Position numbers and translations under genes: made by a program
Notes under the pieces: model-generated
Databases searched by the model: none
What the model saw: the letters and a program-made list of their open reading frames with translations, nothing else
What the model was told of the DNA's origin: nothing
Source: an uncultured Arthrobacter sp.
GTDB lineage: Bacteria > Actinomycetota > Actinomycetes > Actinomycetales > Micrococcaceae
Assembly: GCF_947493765.1 (NCBI RefSeq)
Contig: NZ_CANLSZ010000002.1
Location: 372,001-436,000, forward strand
Direction: 5' to 3'
DNA length: 64,000 nucleotides
Part shown: one piece after another, positions 32,651 to 41,854 of the stretch
Position numbering within the stretch: the stretch's first letter is position 1
Layout: the number at the start of each line of letters is the position of its first letter

Positions 32651-34262
32651 ACGGCTCGACGGCGGCACCGATCGGCTCGAGGACGACGCCGGGATGGTCC
32701 TTCGTGAAGTGGCCGATCTTCCACTTGTCGCCGAAGACCGCGACGGCCTCGCCGTCAGAGCGGAAGAGGATCTCCCCGCCGCGGAAGGTCTCGGGCACAC
32801 CCTGGCTCTCCGCACCCACGCGCATCGCGAGAGTGTAGGAGAGGTTGTCCAGGGACGTGGGGGCGTTGAACTCCGTGCCGAGCCGCTCCGCGGCGACCTC
32901 GAACTGCAGGGCGCCGACGGCCGCCAGCACGGGCGCCTGGTCACCACGCAGATCGGAGCGCAATACCTGCACCACGCCCTCGTGCTCGAGCTGGTCGATG
33001 CCCCGCCGGAACTGCTTGTAGCGTCCGGGGTCCTTGGCGCGGGCCACGGCGAAGAGTTCGGGGGAGAAGCGTGGGATATCGGGGAACTGGACGGGCTCCT
33101 CGGAGAACAGGCTGTCGCCCACCCGCAGGCTCGTCGCATTGACGAGGCCGACGACGTCGCCGGGCCAGGCGGTGTCCACCACCTCGCGGCTGCGGCCGAG
33201 CACGCGGTGCGCGTACTTCGTGGCGAAGGGCTTGCCGGTGCGCTGGTTGGTGATGACCATGCCGCGCTCGAAGGTCCCGGAGCAGATGCGCAGATAGGCG
33301 ATGTGGTCGCGGTGGGAGCTGTCCTGGCCGGCCTGCACCTTGAACACGAAGCCCGACATCGGCGCCTCGATGGCCCGGGGCCCGGCATCCTTCGACGGGC
33401 GCGGGGACGGGGACGGTGCCACGTCCACGAGGATGTCGAGCAGCTGGGACACGCCGAAGTTCTTGGCGGCCGCGGCGAAGAGCACGGGCGTCTGCCGGGC
33501 GGCTTCGAACTCCTCGCGGTCGAACGAGCCGTTCGAGGATTCGACGAGGCCTGATTCCTCACGCGCCTCGAGCCAGGCACCCGCCTCGTGCGGAGCGAGG
33601 GCGTCGATGTCGACATCGGTCTCCTCGGCGGCCTGTGCCCCTGCACCGACGGCCGCGAGGGCGATGGCGCGCTCGGCCCGCAGGTCGATCAGTCCCTGGA
33701 ACTCCCCGGCGATCCCGACGGGCCAGGTGAGGGGGACCGGCGTCATCCCGGTGCGCTCGCCGACGTCGTCGATCAGGCCGAGGGCGTCGAGGCCGGGTCT
33801 GTCCCACTTGTTGATGACGGTGATGATGGGGATGTTCCGGGCCTTGCAGACGGCGAGCAGCTTGACCGTCTGCGGCTCGAAGCCCTTGGCCGCGTCGATC
33901 AGCATGACGGCGGAGTCCACGGCGGCGAGCACGCGGTAGGTGTCCTCCGAGAAGTCGGCGTGACCGGGGGTGTCGACGACATTGAGGATGGTGTCGCGGT
34001 AGGTGAGCTGCAGGGCTGCCGAACTGATCGAGATACCGCGGTCCTGCTCGATACCCATCCAGTCCGAGACCGTGGCGTGGCGACTCGACTTACCGTGTGT
34101 CACTCCCGCGTCCTGGATGGCGCGGGCGAGGAGCGCGAGCGCCTCCGTCAGGGTCGATTTGCCTGCGTCGGGGTGGGAGATCACGGCGAACGTCCGACGG
34201 CGTCCGGCCTCGCGTCGGACGGCGTCGGTGTCGAGAACAGGGGAATCGGTCAGCAGGGCCAC
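32649..34262 (-). CDS. prfC: Peptide chain release factor 3
   Basis: A 537-residue translational GTPase that recycles RF1/RF2 from the ribosome. G-domain motifs are visible: SHPDAGKSTLTEAL, DTPGHADFSED and NKWDRPG, and RF3-specific segments RRTFAVISHPDAG and GVVQVLRSDLRGDQAPVLAAVGALQFEV. The start is the GTG at 34262; its ribosome site is weak, but there is no better start before the conserved GRRRTF segment. The last codon overlaps a 22-bp repeat array. Confidence 0.93.
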   Translation of the reverse strand: MALLTDSPVLDTDAVRREAGRRRTFAVISHPDAGKSTLTEALALLARAIQDAGVTHGKSSRHATVSDWMGIEQDRGISISSAALQLTYRDTILNVVDTPGHADFSEDTYRVLAAVDSAVMLIDAAKGFEPQTVKLLAVCKARNIPIITVINKWDRPGLDALGLIDDVGERTGMTPVPLTWPVGIAGEFQGLIDLRAERAIALAAVGAGAQAAEETDVDIDALAPHEAGAWLEAREESGLVESSNGSFDREEFEAARQTPVLFAAAAKNFGVSQLLDILVDVAPSPSPRPSKDAGPRAIEAPMSGFVFKVQAGQDSSHRDHIAYLRICSGTFERGMVITNQRTGKPFATKYAHRVLGRSREVVDTAWPGDVVGLVNATSLRVGDSLFSEEPVQFPDIPRFSPELFAVARAKDPGRYKQFRRGIDQLEHEGVVQVLRSDLRGDQAPVLAAVGALQFEVAAERLGTEFNAPTSLDNLSYTLAMRVGAESQGVPETFRGGEILFRSDGEAVAVFGDKWKIGHFTKDHPGVVLEPIGAAVEP

Positions 34263-34299
34263 GCCTCCATTGTCCCTGATCCGGGCGGGCGGATCAGTC

Positions 34300-35016
34300 T
34301 CAGCCCGGCGCACCCCCGTTCTTCATGCCGGTGTCCGCTTCCTGGCCCGTATAGATGAGCGATTCGGCGACGCTCACGAGTCTGCGATTCGTACGGCAAC
34401 TCTCACTCTGCAGCCGGGCGAAAGCGGCGTCGGCGCTGATCTTGTGGCGTTCCATGAGGATGCCCTTGGCCTGCCCGATGAGGTCGCGGCTCGCGACGGC
34501 CCGATGAAGCTGGAGGATGGTTCTGCCCTGCTGGTCGAGCAGTGCACGGATCGCTGTCAGTTCATCACCGCCGTGAAGGGGAACCCGTGGAGCTCTACTC
34601 CCGCTTGCCGCGGCTTCGGCTCTGTCGAGGAGCACCAGGACGCTCACATGCTCGTCGTCGCCCCCCGGGCCGAGGATCTCTCCGACGTCCGGTGTCGACA
34701 CGGGGCCGACGGGGCAGTTCCGGGAGGTTCGATCAGGCAGCCGAGGGTCGCCGACCTGCGACGTGACTGCCTCCGGTGTGAGGTCCTCCAGACGCTTGAT
34801 CCCGAGAATCTCCAGCGCGCGATAGAGGTGGCCCTGGATCGCCCTCAGTGGGAGTGACAATTCGTCGGCCATCTCCCGGCAGCTGCGGCCGGTCGATGCC
34901 ATGGCGATGATCACCGCCTGACGATCGTCCAGGGTCTGCGCCTCGCGGGCGTGGTGCGTACCCGGAGGCGGCACGCGCCGGGGGCGCGCGGTTGTGGCGT
35001 CTGTGGTCTGCATCAT
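34300..35016 (-). CDS. ANTAR-domain regulator with N-terminal LuxR-type HTH
   Basis: A 238-residue protein. An N-terminal LuxR-like helix-turn-helix (about residues 30-75: LDDRQAVIIAMASTGRSCREMADELSLPLRAIQGHLYRALEILG) is joined through a polar linker to a C-terminal ANTAR domain (about 160-225: LHRAVASRDLIGQAKGILMERHKISADAAFARLQSESCRTNRRLV). It lacks an obvious GAF sensor. DNA- and RNA-binding domains in one chain is unusual. ATG at 35016 with AGGAG upstream; the adjacent ATG at 35013 is equally possible. It diverges from a GAF-ANTAR gene. Confidence 0.78.
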   Translation of the reverse strand: MMQTTDATTARPRRVPPPGTHHAREAQTLDDRQAVIIAMASTGRSCREMADELSLPLRAIQGHLYRALEILGIKRLEDLTPEAVTSQVGDPRLPDRTSRNCPVGPVSTPDVGEILGPGGDDEHVSVLVLLDRAEAAASGSRAPRVPLHGGDELTAIRALLDQQGRTILQLHRAVASRDLIGQAKGILMERHKISADAAFARLQSESCRTNRRLVSVAESLIYTGQEADTGMKNGGAPG

Positions 35017-35329
35017 CGGACTCCTGAGGGGGGCGGTCGCGATCACGGCGGAGATCGTGGATGCCAGGGTCCGGGGCAGCAATCACCACAGTGCTGTACC
35101 AGCGCGGATACGTCAAGGTATCGGCGCCCGTCCGTCAGGGAGGGCCCGGAGGCCGATCGGCCGAGCGTCACTGCCGGGAACTTCAGCTCCTCCTCCGGTC
35201 TGCGGCTAAGCTCGGTTCCACGCAGTGGCTACTGCACTACGCGGCGATACACAAGAAGTCCGGGGTCGGAGAGGAAGGCATGCTGGTTCGGTCGTTCTCA
35301 CCTGGTGCACCAGCTGCGGGGGTGAGCAG
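35017..35329. promoter_or_regulatory. Divergent control region between two ANTAR genes
   Basis: This 313-base gap must hold the promoters of the HTH-ANTAR gene (left) and GAF-ANTAR gene 3 (right). The only structured element I see is the 12-bp palindrome GGCCGATCGGCC (35151-35162). A short open frame reading into the right-hand gene from 35225 has no ribosome site. Confidence 0.4.
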
Positions 35330-36001
35330 GTGAGCGAGCCGGAGCCACCCGATCTGGACGCCCTGTGCTCGATCCTGTGTGCCTCGTTCATCGAGGCACT
35401 TCCCGTGTCGGGGGTCGCACTCTCCGCGTTCAGCGGTTCGGATCGGGAAACGACCCTGTGTGCCAGCGATGCGCTGGCGGCCCGCCTGGACGAGCTGCAG
35501 TTCGATCTGGGAGAAGGCCCACGCTGGGAAGCGGCGAGCACACGATCGCCGGTGCTCCTGCCGTACGCGCGCTCCATGACCCACGACAGATGGCCGGTCT
35601 TCGGGATGGCGCTCTCCGGCACCGATGTCCAAGCCCTGTTCGTCTTCCCCCTGCTGGTCGGCGCCATGGACATCGGGGTCGTGGAACTGTACAGCACCAC
35701 GCCCGGCGAACTGACTGAATCGGACCGGGCCACCGCGCGATCTCTTGCGGACCGGGCGGCCTGGAGGCTGCTGCGCCAGATTCTCGTGCCGGAGTCCGGA
35801 GATGACCCGCAGGCAGGTCTGGCTCCGTCGCGCAGGGAGATCCATCAGGCTACGGGAATGGTCCTCGCGCAGACCGGGGGTACGGCCGCGGAGGCGCTCC
35901 TGCTGCTACGCGCTCACGCGTTCGCGAACGGACGGAGCGTGCGGGAGACCTCCGAGGACGTCCTCGGGCGGCGCCTGGATTTCACGCCACCCACTACGTG
36001 A
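35330..36001 (+). CDS. GAF and ANTAR domain regulator (3)
   Basis: A 223-residue protein with a GAF-like N-terminal part (LDALCSILCASFIEALPVSGVALSAFSG ... LFVFPLLVGAMDIGVVELYSTTPGEL) and a C-terminal ANTAR domain (about residues 165-215: SRREIHQATGMVLAQTGGTAAEALLLLRAHAFANGRSVRETSEDVL). The GTG at 35330 follows GGGGGTGAG. It is 63 bases upstream of a fourth GAF-ANTAR gene on the same strand and probably shares its transcript. Confidence 0.82.
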   Translation: MSEPEPPDLDALCSILCASFIEALPVSGVALSAFSGSDRETTLCASDALAARLDELQFDLGEGPRWEAASTRSPVLLPYARSMTHDRWPVFGMALSGTDVQALFVFPLLVGAMDIGVVELYSTTPGELTESDRATARSLADRAAWRLLRQILVPESGDDPQAGLAPSRREIHQATGMVLAQTGGTAAEALLLLRAHAFANGRSVRETSEDVLGRRLDFTPPTT

Positions 36002-36064
36002 GAGGTCACCGGTCGCCAAAGGAAGTCGCTTAAGGAACAGGGACGGTGACCCTACACTCGGTGT

Positions 36065-36778
36065 ATGGAAAGCATCACCCGTGCCAGCCGCGTCAGCGCC
36101 GCCTTCGTGAAGATCGCGGACACGCTGGTCGATGAATACGATTCGCTGGATCTGGTGCAGACGCTCGTCGAACAGAGTGTCGAGCTGCTCGATGCCGCCG
36201 CTGCGGGACTGATGATCGCCGATCCGAACGGGGTCCTGCAGGTTCTGGCGTCCACCAGCGAGGAGGTCCGCCTGGTCGAGGTGCTGCAGCAGGAGACCGG
36301 CATCGGGCCGTGCATCGACTGCTACAGCACGGGCGCGCCAGTGACGGTCCGCGACATCGACGGAACCCGGGATCGCTGGCCCGCGTTCCGGGATGCGGCG
36401 GTAGCCCAGGGTTTCCGCTCCGTGCACGCCTTCCCGTTGCGGGTCCGCGGCAGGAGTATCGGAGCGATGAACCTGTTCCGGGTCGGGACCGGCGAGCTGA
36501 ACGCCGAGGACATCGCCATCGGGCAGGCGCTGGCCGATGTGTCCACGATCAGCATCCTGCAGGAGCGCACCATCCGCGAGTCCGCCGTCGTCAACGAGCA
36601 GCTGCAACGCGCCCTCGACAGCAGGATCCTCATCGAGCAGGCGAAGGGCATGCTCGCCTACACGGCGGACATTGACACCGCTGAAGCATTCCAGCGCCTG
36701 CGCGCCCACGCCCGGTCGCACAATGCCACTCTCCGCGACACGGCTCGGGCCGTGCTGGATCGATCCCTGAGCCTCTGA
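36065..36778 (+). CDS. GAF and ANTAR domain regulator (4)
   Basis: A 237-residue protein. The GAF domain spans about residues 20-165 (DLVQTLVEQSVELLDAAAAGLMIADPNGVLQVLASTSEE ... GIGPCIDCYSTGAPVTVRD). The ANTAR domain lies at about 180-232 (LDSRILIEQAKGMLAYTADIDTAEAFQRLRAHARSHNATLRDTARAVL). The GIGPC-D-Y motif is standard for GAF-ANTAR proteins that sense small ligands or redox state. The ATG at 36065 starts the conserved region. Confidence 0.88.
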   Translation: MESITRASRVSAAFVKIADTLVDEYDSLDLVQTLVEQSVELLDAAAAGLMIADPNGVLQVLASTSEEVRLVEVLQQETGIGPCIDCYSTGAPVTVRDIDGTRDRWPAFRDAAVAQGFRSVHAFPLRVRGRSIGAMNLFRVGTGELNAEDIAIGQALADVSTISILQERTIRESAVVNEQLQRALDSRILIEQAKGMLAYTADIDTAEAFQRLRAHARSHNATLRDTARAVLDRSLSL

Positions 36779-36833
36779 CCCCGCCTCCGCGCCGCAGCGA
36801 CGGGAGTACCGTCGCGGGGCGCCCCGGGCTCCG

Positions 36834-38054
36834 TTATCGGCGGTAGCGCTGGGTCAGCGGGCAGTCGAAGGGATCCCGTGCAGCGAGCCCCACCCGGTTC
36901 AGATGGGTGATGACCGCGGAGTAGGACTGCAGCACGCCCACCTCCGTGTAGGGGATGCCGAGACGCGCGCAGTGCTCGCGGACGATGACGGCGGCCCGGC
37001 GCAGATGGGGGCGCGGCATGTCCGGGAAGAGGTGGTGCTCGATCTGGAAGTTCAGCCCTCCGAAGGCATTGTTCACGAACGACCCTCCCCGGATGTTGCG
37101 GGCGGTGACCACCTGCCGGCGGAGGAAGTCGGCGGTGCTGCCGGCGGGGAGGATCGGCATCCCCTTGTGGTTGGGGGCGAACGAGGCGCCCATGTACGTG
37201 CCGAAGATCGCCAGCTGGACCCCGAGGAACGCCGCCGCCAGACCGGCCGGCAGGAACCAGAACAGCACACCCAGGTACAGCCCGAAGCGCGAGCCGATGA
37301 GGGCCAGCTCCACCCAGCGGCCCGGCACCGATCCACGGTGGAGCAGAGTCCTGAGCGACTGCACATGGAGATTGATGCCCTCGAGGCTCAGCAGCGGGAA
37401 GAAGAAGTGCCCCTGCCGCCGGGTGAACCAGGCGTGGACGCCGGTGCGGGGGGCGGCGTCCTCCTCCCTGAAGGACAGTGTGCCCATCGCGATGTCGGGA
37501 TCCTTGCCCACCGTATTGGGGTCGTTGTGGTGTCGGGTGTGCTTGTCCATCCACCAGGCGTAGCTGATGCCGGCCACCCCGGCGGCGAGGAATCGTCCCG
37601 CCCGGTCGTTGGTGCGGCGGGAGGCGAAGATCTGACGGTGGGAGGCCTCGTGGCCGAGGAAGGCGAACTGGGTGAGGATGATGCCCAGGATCCCGGCGAC
37701 GACGAGCTGGAACCAGGAGTCCCCGAGCAGCACGAACCCCGTCGACGCCGCAGCCAGGCCCAGACCGAGGACGAGGACCACTCCGGCGTAGAAGCGTCGG
37801 CGCCGCACCAGGAGGCCCTCTGCCCGTACCTGCTTCAGCAGGACGGAGTAGGAGGCGATCACCCGGTTCGTCCGCTCCACCACGACCTTACGCGGACGCG
37901 TTGGCGCAGCGGACGGGGGATTCGATCCGGCGACGGCGGGACCAGCCGCAGGTCCGGCGCCGGAGTCCGGCAAGGCCAGCAATATGGTGCTGCTGACTTC
38001 GGTACTGCTGATTTCCGTAGCGCCGACAACGGTGCTGCTGATATCTGTGGTCAT
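36834..38054 (-). CDS. Membrane fatty acid desaturase
   Basis: A 406-residue integral membrane di-iron enzyme. The three His boxes are HEASHRQ, HTRHHND and FQIEHHLFPDMPR, the last in the QxxHH form of front-end or acyl-lipid desaturases. Several membrane helices surround them. The first 70 residues are disordered, with repeated ISST/VSST words at the very start. It would introduce a double bond in membrane acyl chains, commonly a cold response. No desaturase-specific ferredoxin is adjacent. The ATG at 38054 follows AGGGGA. Confidence 0.9.
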   Translation of the reverse strand: MTTDISSTVVGATEISSTEVSSTILLALPDSGAGPAAGPAVAGSNPPSAAPTRPRKVVVERTNRVIASYSVLLKQVRAEGLLVRRRRFYAGVVLVLGLGLAAASTGFVLLGDSWFQLVVAGILGIILTQFAFLGHEASHRQIFASRRTNDRAGRFLAAGVAGISYAWWMDKHTRHHNDPNTVGKDPDIAMGTLSFREEDAAPRTGVHAWFTRRQGHFFFPLLSLEGINLHVQSLRTLLHRGSVPGRWVELALIGSRFGLYLGVLFWFLPAGLAAAFLGVQLAIFGTYMGASFAPNHKGMPILPAGSTADFLRRQVVTARNIRGGSFVNNAFGGLNFQIEHHLFPDMPRPHLRRAAVIVREHCARLGIPYTEVGVLQSYSAVITHLNRVGLAARDPFDCPLTQRYRR

Positions 38055-38196
38055 GGTCCGTCCCCTGATCCGGCATTCGATCGGACGCTGGTCGTCGATC
38101 GTGGCACTGACAGGGTCTGGGGCAGCACTCTGAGCATAGAGCCGGTCGGCACCCGATGGAAGCACGATTTCCTACGTCGGACCCGACTGCCCCCGG

Positions 38197-39462
38197 TCAG
38201 GAACCACCGGCCTCCGTCTCGCTCCTGATGAGTTCCTCACCGGTGTCCAGATGGGGTGCTGCCGCGGGCTCGAGCATCTGCTCCCGGGCGTACTGCAGGG
38301 CGACCATCACCACGGCGACGATCGGCGTCGCCAGGAAGGCCCCCACGATGCCGAACAGGGTGCCTCCCGCCGTCACGCCCGTGAGGACCACGGCCGGATG
38401 GATCTTGAGCGACTTGCCCACCAGGATCGGTTGCAGGACATTGCTCTCGAGCTGCTGGACGAGCAGGACGATCCCGAGGACGATCAGGGCGTCGACCCAG
38501 CCCTCGGCCAGGAGCGCGACCAGGGTGGCGAGGAGGCCGGTGGCGACTGCTCCGATGACGGGGAGGAAACCGCCGAAGAAGACGAGGATCGCGAGCGGCA
38601 GGGCCAGCGGAACATCGAGGATCCACAGCCCGAGTCCGATGAAGACGGCGTCCACGAGCGCGACGGCAGCCTGCGAGAGGACGTAGGCGGAGAGTGTCTT
38701 CCAGCCTCTCGAGAAGACCTCGCCGGCATGCACGAAGACCGTACCGGTGGTCCACCGCAGCAGCCAGCCGGCCAGCCGGTCGCCGTCCTTGAGACTGAAG
38801 AAGGTGAGGACCAGCGCCAGCAGGATCGTGACGGTGACGGAGCCCAGGGTGCCGACGCCGGCCGTCACACGTGACAGGATCAGCGCCACGTTCCCCTGGA
38901 TCCAGGTGAGCGCCGACGTCAGCAGTTCGTCCACGTCCACGTTGGGGATGGTGAACGGCAGCGACTCCGCGAACTCCCCGATGTTCCGGATGTTCTCCAC
39001 GGCCTTGGTGGAGAGCTCCCGCACGCCGTCGACGGAAAGTATCACCGTGAGCCATCCCACCCCGACGACGACGGCGAGGAACCCGACGATCGTGATGGTC
39101 GCGGCCAGTGCCTGAGGGAGGATCCGGCGCAGGAGGGCGTTGACGGGCCAGAGGACCGAGGACAGGAGGAGGGCCAGGATCACCGGGAGGACCACGACCC
39201 AGAGCGCGGACAGGAGATAGTACAGCCCGATGAGCGCGACGGCGATGACGAGGATCCGGCCCACGATGGCCGTGGTCGTGGTGAGGGCCGCGAGCGGCGC
39301 TCCGCGGCGGATGCGCTGCATCATCGCGCCCGCCGTCGTGGCGCCCGACGTCCTCCTGCCGCCGTTGCCGGCGTCGTCGTTGTCGTCATTGTTGTTGCGT
39401 CGGTCGCTGCCGCTGATTCCACCCTCGCCCGTACTGCTGCGCTCGTCCTGCTGATCGGTCAT
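38197..39462 (-). CDS. AI-2E family transporter
   Basis: A 421-residue protein with seven or eight membrane helices (ILVIAVALIGLYYLLSALWVVVLPVILALLLSSVLWPVNALLRRILP; LSAYVLSQAAVALVDAVFIGLGLWILDVPLALPLAILVFFGGFLPVIGAVATG). The C-terminal LVQQLESNVLQPILVGKSLKIHPAVVL is the family signature. Members export small molecules or act as Na+/H+ antiporters; AI-2 export is only one example. The N-terminus is disordered and Asn/Asp-rich (RRNNNDDNDDAGNGG). The ATG at 39462 follows AAGGACGAG. Confidence 0.9.
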   Translation of the reverse strand: MTDQQDERSSTGEGGISGSDRRNNNDDNDDAGNGGRRTSGATTAGAMMQRIRRGAPLAALTTTTAIVGRILVIAVALIGLYYLLSALWVVVLPVILALLLSSVLWPVNALLRRILPQALAATITIVGFLAVVVGVGWLTVILSVDGVRELSTKAVENIRNIGEFAESLPFTIPNVDVDELLTSALTWIQGNVALILSRVTAGVGTLGSVTVTILLALVLTFFSLKDGDRLAGWLLRWTTGTVFVHAGEVFSRGWKTLSAYVLSQAAVALVDAVFIGLGLWILDVPLALPLAILVFFGGFLPVIGAVATGLLATLVALLAEGWVDALIVLGIVLLVQQLESNVLQPILVGKSLKIHPAVVLTGVTAGGTLFGIVGAFLATPIVAVVMVALQYAREQMLEPAAAPHLDTGEELIRSETEAGGS

Positions 39463-39569
39463 GCTCGTCCTTCGATCGGGATCATCCGTGGCGGAACCGT
39501 CCCGCTGCAGGGGCCACCGGGATCAACAGTAGTGTCAGCTGCTCCTGCAACCGGTGTCCTGCCGGTCCG

Positions 39570-41153
39570 TCATGCGGACCGTGCCGGGGCCACCTGCTCG
39601 GTCTTCGCGCTTCCGCGCAGGCTCCACGCCGCCAGGACGGATGCGCCGACCATGAGGAGGGCGGCGATACCCGAGGTGATGGTCACCCCGCTGTCGAACG
39701 CGTGGAATGCCGACTCGCGCAGGAGGGAGGCGCCGGCGGGCGACAGTTGCGACGCGACCTCGACGGCGCCGCCGAGGGTCTCGGTGGAGGATCCCACCTG
39801 GGCATCGGTGAGTCCGCCGGGAAGCACGAGATTCCGCTGGTAGGTCGCGAGCAGGATGCTGCCGAGCACCGCGGTGCCGAGGACGGAGCCCACCTCGTAG
39901 GCGGTCTCCGAGATGGCCGACGCCGCTCCGGCCTTCGCGGCCGGCACGGTGGAGAGGATGAGGTCGTTCGAGATCGTCTCGGACGCCCCGACGCCGAGCC
40001 CCAGGACCACGAAGGCGAGCATCAGCAGGCCGGCCGAGCCGCCGTCGTCGAGCAGTGCGATCATCGCGTAGGCGACCGCCGAGAAGAGCAGCGAGACCGA
40101 GACCACGGCGTGCGGGGGCAGGTGCCGTACCACCGGCACGACGGCGAGACCCGCCACGATGGTCACCAGGAGCCCGGGAAGCAGGACGAGCCCGGCGTCG
40201 AGGGGACTGAGCCCGAGCACGAGCTGCAGGTGCTGCGAGACGAAGAAGAGGAATCCGACGAGTGAGAAGAGCGCCAGCAGATTGACCAGGACGGCGCCGG
40301 AGAAGGCCCGCACGGTGAACAGGCGCACATCCAGCATCGGGTCGGGACGGTGGAGCTGGCGTGTGACGAAGGCGACGCCCGACGCGAGGCCGATGAAGGC
40401 CGCCGTCGCCGAGACGAGCAGGGGGCCCTCGGTGGCGAGATTCTTGATGCCGTACACGATCGGGAGCATGGTCGCGATCGAGAGCACGATACTCACGACA
40501 TCGATACGACCGGGAGCCGGGTCCTTCGACTCGGGCACCAGGATCGGCGTCAGGACGAGCATGAGCACCAGCACCGGGACGGCCAGAAGGAAGACCGAGC
40601 CCCACCAGAAGTTCTCGAGCAGCACCCCTCCGAGGAGGGGTCCCAGGGCGGCTCCGGACGAGAAACCGGCGGCCCAGACGGCGATGGCGATGCGTCGCTG
40701 GTTGCGGTCGGCGAAGATGTTGCGGATCAGCGACAGGGTCGAGGGCATGAGCATGGCACCGAAGACGCCCAGACCCACCCGCGACGCCAGGAGGAATGCC
40801 GCCGTAGGGGCGAACGCTGCCGCGACCGAGAAGAGGGCGAATCCGGCCGCGCCGATCATGAGCAGGCGACGACGGCCGAAGCGGTCCCCGAGGCTCCCCA
40901 TGACCACCAGGAATCCGGCGAGGACCAGGGGATAGCTGTCCACGATCCACAGCAGCATGGTGCCGCTCGTCTCGAAGTAGCGCGAGATCTCCGGCAGCGC
41001 GAAGCTCAGCACCGTGTTGTCGACCGAGACCAGGAGCACGGGAAGCATCAGGACCGCGAGGGCGAACCATTCGCGCCGACCGGCGAGGGGAGCAGGTGCA
41101 GTATCCGGAGTCACCCCGGGCACAGCGGTGGCGGGGACATTCATGGTGGTCAT
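39570..41153 (-). CDS. MFS drug exporter, 14-helix DHA2 (EmrB/QacA) type
   Basis: About 527 residues with 14 hydrophobic helices. The DHA2 motif near helix 1 is LLVSVDNTVLSFALPEI, and the motif-A segment is GSLGDRFGRRRLL. Such proton antiporters expel antiseptics and cationic drugs. Starts at 41153 and 41144 are both possible. The TetR gene lies divergently 61 bases away, so it very likely represses this exporter. Confidence 0.92.
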   Translation of the reverse strand: MTTMNVPATAVPGVTPDTAPAPLAGRREWFALAVLMLPVLLVSVDNTVLSFALPEISRYFETSGTMLLWIVDSYPLVLAGFLVVMGSLGDRFGRRRLLMIGAAGFALFSVAAAFAPTAAFLLASRVGLGVFGAMLMPSTLSLIRNIFADRNQRRIAIAVWAAGFSSGAALGPLLGGVLLENFWWGSVFLLAVPVLVLMLVLTPILVPESKDPAPGRIDVVSIVLSIATMLPIVYGIKNLATEGPLLVSATAAFIGLASGVAFVTRQLHRPDPMLDVRLFTVRAFSGAVLVNLLALFSLVGFLFFVSQHLQLVLGLSPLDAGLVLLPGLLVTIVAGLAVVPVVRHLPPHAVVSVSLLFSAVAYAMIALLDDGGSAGLLMLAFVVLGLGVGASETISNDLILSTVPAAKAGAASAISETAYEVGSVLGTAVLGSILLATYQRNLVLPGGLTDAQVGSSTETLGGAVEVASQLSPAGASLLRESAFHAFDSGVTITSGIAALLMVGASVLAAWSLRGSAKTEQVAPARSA

Positions 41154-41214
41154 CCCACAAAGGTAAACCGTCCAGCCGGTACAGTACAACAAAAGTGACG
41201 GGTATCATCGGGGC
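41154..41214. promoter_or_regulatory. TetR/MFS divergent operator region
   Basis: The 61-base gap contains the interrupted palindrome ACCG-TCCAGC-CGGT (41167-41180) overlapping GTAC-A-GTAC (41179-41187). Either could be the binding site of the adjacent TetR protein. Assignment is by position only. Confidence 0.4.
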
Positions 41215-41754
41215 GTGTCCAGTTCCCGCGAACGCATCCTCGACAGCTTCGAGAGCGCCCTGATCCGTGCGGGTGAGCGGGCGGCGACGATGGACGCCGT
41301 CGCCGCTGCGGCCGACGTGTCCAAGGGCGGACTCCTCTACCACTTCCCGTCCAAGGAGGCACTCGTGGACGGCCTGGCCGAGCGCCTCCGCTCGCTGGCG
41401 GAGGTGGACCGCGAGGCCATGCGGTCGGACCCCGAGGGGGCGGCCCGCTACTACGTGCGGACCTCGATCTTCGAAGACAGCGCCCTCGACCGCTCGCTGG
41501 TCTCCATGGCGCGGTTGGCCCAGCAGGGGCACCCCACGGCGAAGGCCTCCCTGGCGGAGATCCAGGACCGGTGGCTCGATGCCCTGGAGTCCCAACTCGG
41601 CAACCGCACCACGGCGCTCGCCGTCAAGCTCCTCGGCGACGGCCTGTACTACGACGCAGCCTTCTTCGCCTCCGCCGGGTCCGGCCGTACGAGCGCCGGC
41701 GAGATCGCGGCGCTGCTCGACGTCGTCGACCTGATCGTCCACGCCGGTCCCTGA
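41215..41754 (+). CDS. TetR family transcriptional regulator
   Basis: A 179-residue repressor. Residues 1-50 form the HTH (SSRERILDSFESALIRAGERAATMDAVAAAADVSKGGLLYHFPSKEALV), and the rest is a helical ligand domain of the TetR_C type (DSALDRSLVSMARLAQQGHP ... LKLLGDGLYYDAAF). The GTG start is immediately before the conserved HTH. It diverges from the DHA2 exporter gene, its probable target. Confidence 0.92.
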   Translation: MSSSRERILDSFESALIRAGERAATMDAVAAAADVSKGGLLYHFPSKEALVDGLAERLRSLAEVDREAMRSDPEGAARYYVRTSIFEDSALDRSLVSMARLAQQGHPTAKASLAEIQDRWLDALESQLGNRTTALAVKLLGDGLYYDAAFFASAGSGRTSAGEIAALLDVVDLIVHAGP

Positions 41755-41854
41755 TCCCGCGCGTGGTCGGGGCTGCCGATCACGGACACATGGTGCGTCG
41801 GCTGGTTAGGGTGAGCCTGTACCAGGTGGCAGCCGAAGCATCCGGAAGGAAACA

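Noticed and set aside
39535-41742. 735-codon open frame on the minus strand across the MFS and TetR genes
   Set aside because: It is antisense or out of frame to two well-supported genes, low in recognisable motifs and rich in Arg/Gly/Pro as expected for high-GC shadow frames.
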